Of a stretch of 24,741 nt of DNA, positions 23,661 to 24,741 are shown piece by piece (within the stretch, counting starts at the first letter, position 1; the number at the start of each line of letters is the position of its first letter). The stretch covers positions 1-24,741 of the forward strand of contig CAKOOW010000017.1 in the NCBI GenBank assembly GCA_934098445.1, given 5' to 3'. Below the pieces are notes generated by a model, which worked only from the letters and a program-made list of their open reading frames with translations, did not search any database and was not told where the DNA came from. Source of the stretch: an uncultured Bacilli bacterium (GTDB lineage Bacteria > Bacillota_I > Bacilli_A > RF39 > UBA660). The translations under genes were made by a program, and so were the position numbers.

Positions 23661-24524
23661 ATGGAACTACTAACAGCAAAGAAATTAAATAAAATTAGAG
23701 AAAATAATAAGGCTAACGATCTAGAATGGGAAGTTATCAAGGAATATCTTAGTACAGGTAAAATCTATAATATTGATGATGCTAAGATCTGTTATGAGAA
23801 TATGCTTAATAATGAAAAATGGTATCAAAAGGATTTTAAAGAGGCTTTATATGATAAAAATCTACCCGAACTAATTAAAATCATCATCATCACCGCCATA
23901 ATTAGTTTTCTTTTAATGACTACGACATTAGTTGGGTGTTTTCTATACCTTGAAACAGCCGAGGCAGCTTTCAGTGTTATTGCGATGCTTACGATTTTTG
24001 GACCGACAATGCCCTTCTTATTAAAATTGAATTTAAAACTTACTGAGATCTTTATTAATCACCAAGTTGATAAATTTATTAAAAAGTTAAAAGTTAATTT
24101 AGAAAAAGAAATCATAAAAGCCAAGGAAAGGCCAATAAAACAATCATGTGAGTCCGAGGTAACTAAGAAAGAAACAAAAGTGAAAGAAGATGCTTTTTAC
24201 TTAGAAATCAATCGAATTATTAAGAAAATTTTGAGTAATAAATATCCCCAATATTCACAAGATTTATATGACTTAAGAATGATAGCTGAAAATTATCGGG
24301 ATAAGAATCTCGAGTGGACAAAGCTTGATTTAGCTACTAAACAAAATTTAATGAAGAAAGTTTATGCAATTGAAGCAAAAGTCGATGGAAAAATAAAAAA
24401 TTTAGCTAGACAAGAAGAGTTAAATCACCAATATGAAAGTTTAGTCGTTGATGCGATTAGAAATGATTTTGCTAATGAGGATGTTGGTTTAAGCCTTAAA
24501 AGGTCCAAAAAGAAGAAAAATTAA
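23661..24524 (+). CDS. Unknown two-TM protein with cytosolic helical tail
   Basis: A 287-residue protein, no recognised family. N-terminus (1-65) is charged and helical, with EVIKEYLSTGKIYNIDDAK. Two membrane segments lie at about 73-95 and 103-125, joined by a short acidic loop. The long C-terminal tail (about 130-287) is Lys/Glu-rich, with helical stretches (FYLEINRIIKKIL, LATKQNLMKKVYAIEAKV) ending in KKKKN. SD GAGG 7 bases from the ATG and a clear promoter. A tiny downstream gene repeats its N-terminal motif. Confidence 0.65.
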   Translation: MELLTAKKLNKIRENNKANDLEWEVIKEYLSTGKIYNIDDAKICYENMLNNEKWYQKDFKEALYDKNLPELIKIIIITAIISFLLMTTTLVGCFLYLETAEAAFSVIAMLTIFGPTMPFLLKLNLKLTEIFINHQVDKFIKKLKVNLEKEIIKAKERPIKQSCESEVTKKETKVKEDAFYLEINRIIKKILSNKYPQYSQDLYDLRMIAENYRDKNLEWTKLDLATKQNLMKKVYAIEAKVDGKIKNLARQEELNHQYESLVVDAIRNDFANEDVGLSLKRSKKKKN

Positions 24525-24549
24525 TATAATATTTTAAGGAGTGAATCAT

Positions 24550-24690
24550 GTGCAGAGGTTTAATGAATATAATTTTCAAGGCTTTGACGGCTGCTCTGAT
24601 GAGAAGATTAAAATCTTAGAAAATTATTTAAGCAAAGGAAAAATTGATAACCCAATAGATGCTAAATTTATCCTAAAAAAAACTAACTAA
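24550..24690 (+). CDS. 46-codon GTG-start gene repeating the N-terminal motif of the preceding gene
   Basis: A 46-residue frame starting at GTG 24550, with AAGGAG 8 bases upstream. Its ENYLSKGKIDNPIDAK matches EYLSTGKIYNIDDAK of the gene before, so it looks like a duplicated N-terminal domain that stands alone. An overlapping ATG (24548) gives only a 23-codon frame. It ends inside the terminator. Either a genuine small protein or a truncated paralog. Confidence 0.5.
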   Translation: MQRFNEYNFQGFDGCSDEKIKILENYLSKGKIDNPIDAKFILKKTN

Positions 24691-24722
24691 TTAGATACTT
24701 GGTACCTAAAATAGTTAGTTTT
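24679..24722 (+). terminator. Terminator after the GTG-start gene
   Basis: An 11-bp perfect stem AAAACTAACTA/TAGTTAGTTTT with an inner stem-loop (TTAG-ATAC...CTAA). Only four T end the 3' arm. The stop codon lies in the 5' arm region. Confidence 0.65.
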
Positions 24723-24741
24723 ACTTATCTTGGGATAAAAT

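Noticed and set aside
1..24741. CRISPR arrays, tRNA or rRNA genes, riboswitches
   Set aside because: No regularly spaced repeats, cloverleaf sequences or recognisable aptamer motifs were seen on either strand.

Overview
The window is AT-rich DNA with short intergenic gaps and strong Shine-Dalgarno sites. It looks like a low-GC Bacillota, probably an uncultured gut Bacilli lineage near RF39 or Erysipelotrichia. Reasons: rpsU followed by a probable yqeY start, a long-form hibernation factor, a CotY/CotZ-like spore coat protein, a SEDS (FtsW/RodA) protein, an Rpn/PD-(D/E)XK protein, and several surface proteins of kinds I associate with that group. The genetic code reads as standard (Trp is TGG), but none of the 29 genes whose stop is visible ends in TGA (19 TAA, 10 TAG). 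The lineage assignment is inference.

Layout. 1-300: ribosomal protein S21 operon on the minus strand with a clear sigma-A promoter. 317-1252: pilin-like surface protein. 1284-3954: a compact peptide-export locus on the minus strand. It holds a C39-peptidase ABC transporter, then three tiny genes too short for routine ORF calling. Each begins with a 14-residue double-glycine leader and ends at or next to a cysteine, and a terminator follows. This is the most interesting system in the window and looks like an unannotated bacteriocin or signalling-peptide cassette. 4043-9132: a perfect 19-bp hairpin, a CmpB-type membrane protein, a VirB2-like two-TM protein, and two related surface proteins with C-terminal VRP(A/V)L modules. 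One of those two is frameshifted at a C6 tract, and both have C-terminal ends far richer in GC than their surroundings.

9358-10599: hpf and an unknown gene converge on a 237-bp inverted-repeat block whose hairpins encode the last codons and stops of both. 10713-12653: plus-strand operon of a membrane-anchored thioredoxin-like protein, a CPBP-family membrane protease and a metallophosphoesterase with an altered active-site motif. The first two are of types often linked to bacteriocin maturation and self-immunity. 12673-15085: a spore coat-like gene, a membrane-anchored orphan PTS EIIB domain, a small unknown, a SEDS protein and a Tyr/Pro-rich small protein.

15155-16233: Rpn-family protein whose upstream region carries a second copy of the sequence found in front of the peptide transporter. 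16319-20135: three-gene envelope operon (large and small WG-like beta-propeller proteins and a lipoprotein) with an internal terminator. 20172-23305: polysaccharide deacetylase, hemW-like radical SAM protein and glycerophosphodiesterase. The last gene's ribosome site is buried in a hairpin that includes the upstream stop codon. 23661-24722: a promoter, a two-TM unknown protein and a 46-codon GTG-start gene that repeats a motif from its N-terminus, closed by a terminator.

Working together (inference): the transporter would trim and export the three GG peptides. The thioredoxin-like and CPBP proteins 7 kb away could supply disulfide handling and self-protection, because no immunity gene lies in the peptide operon itself.
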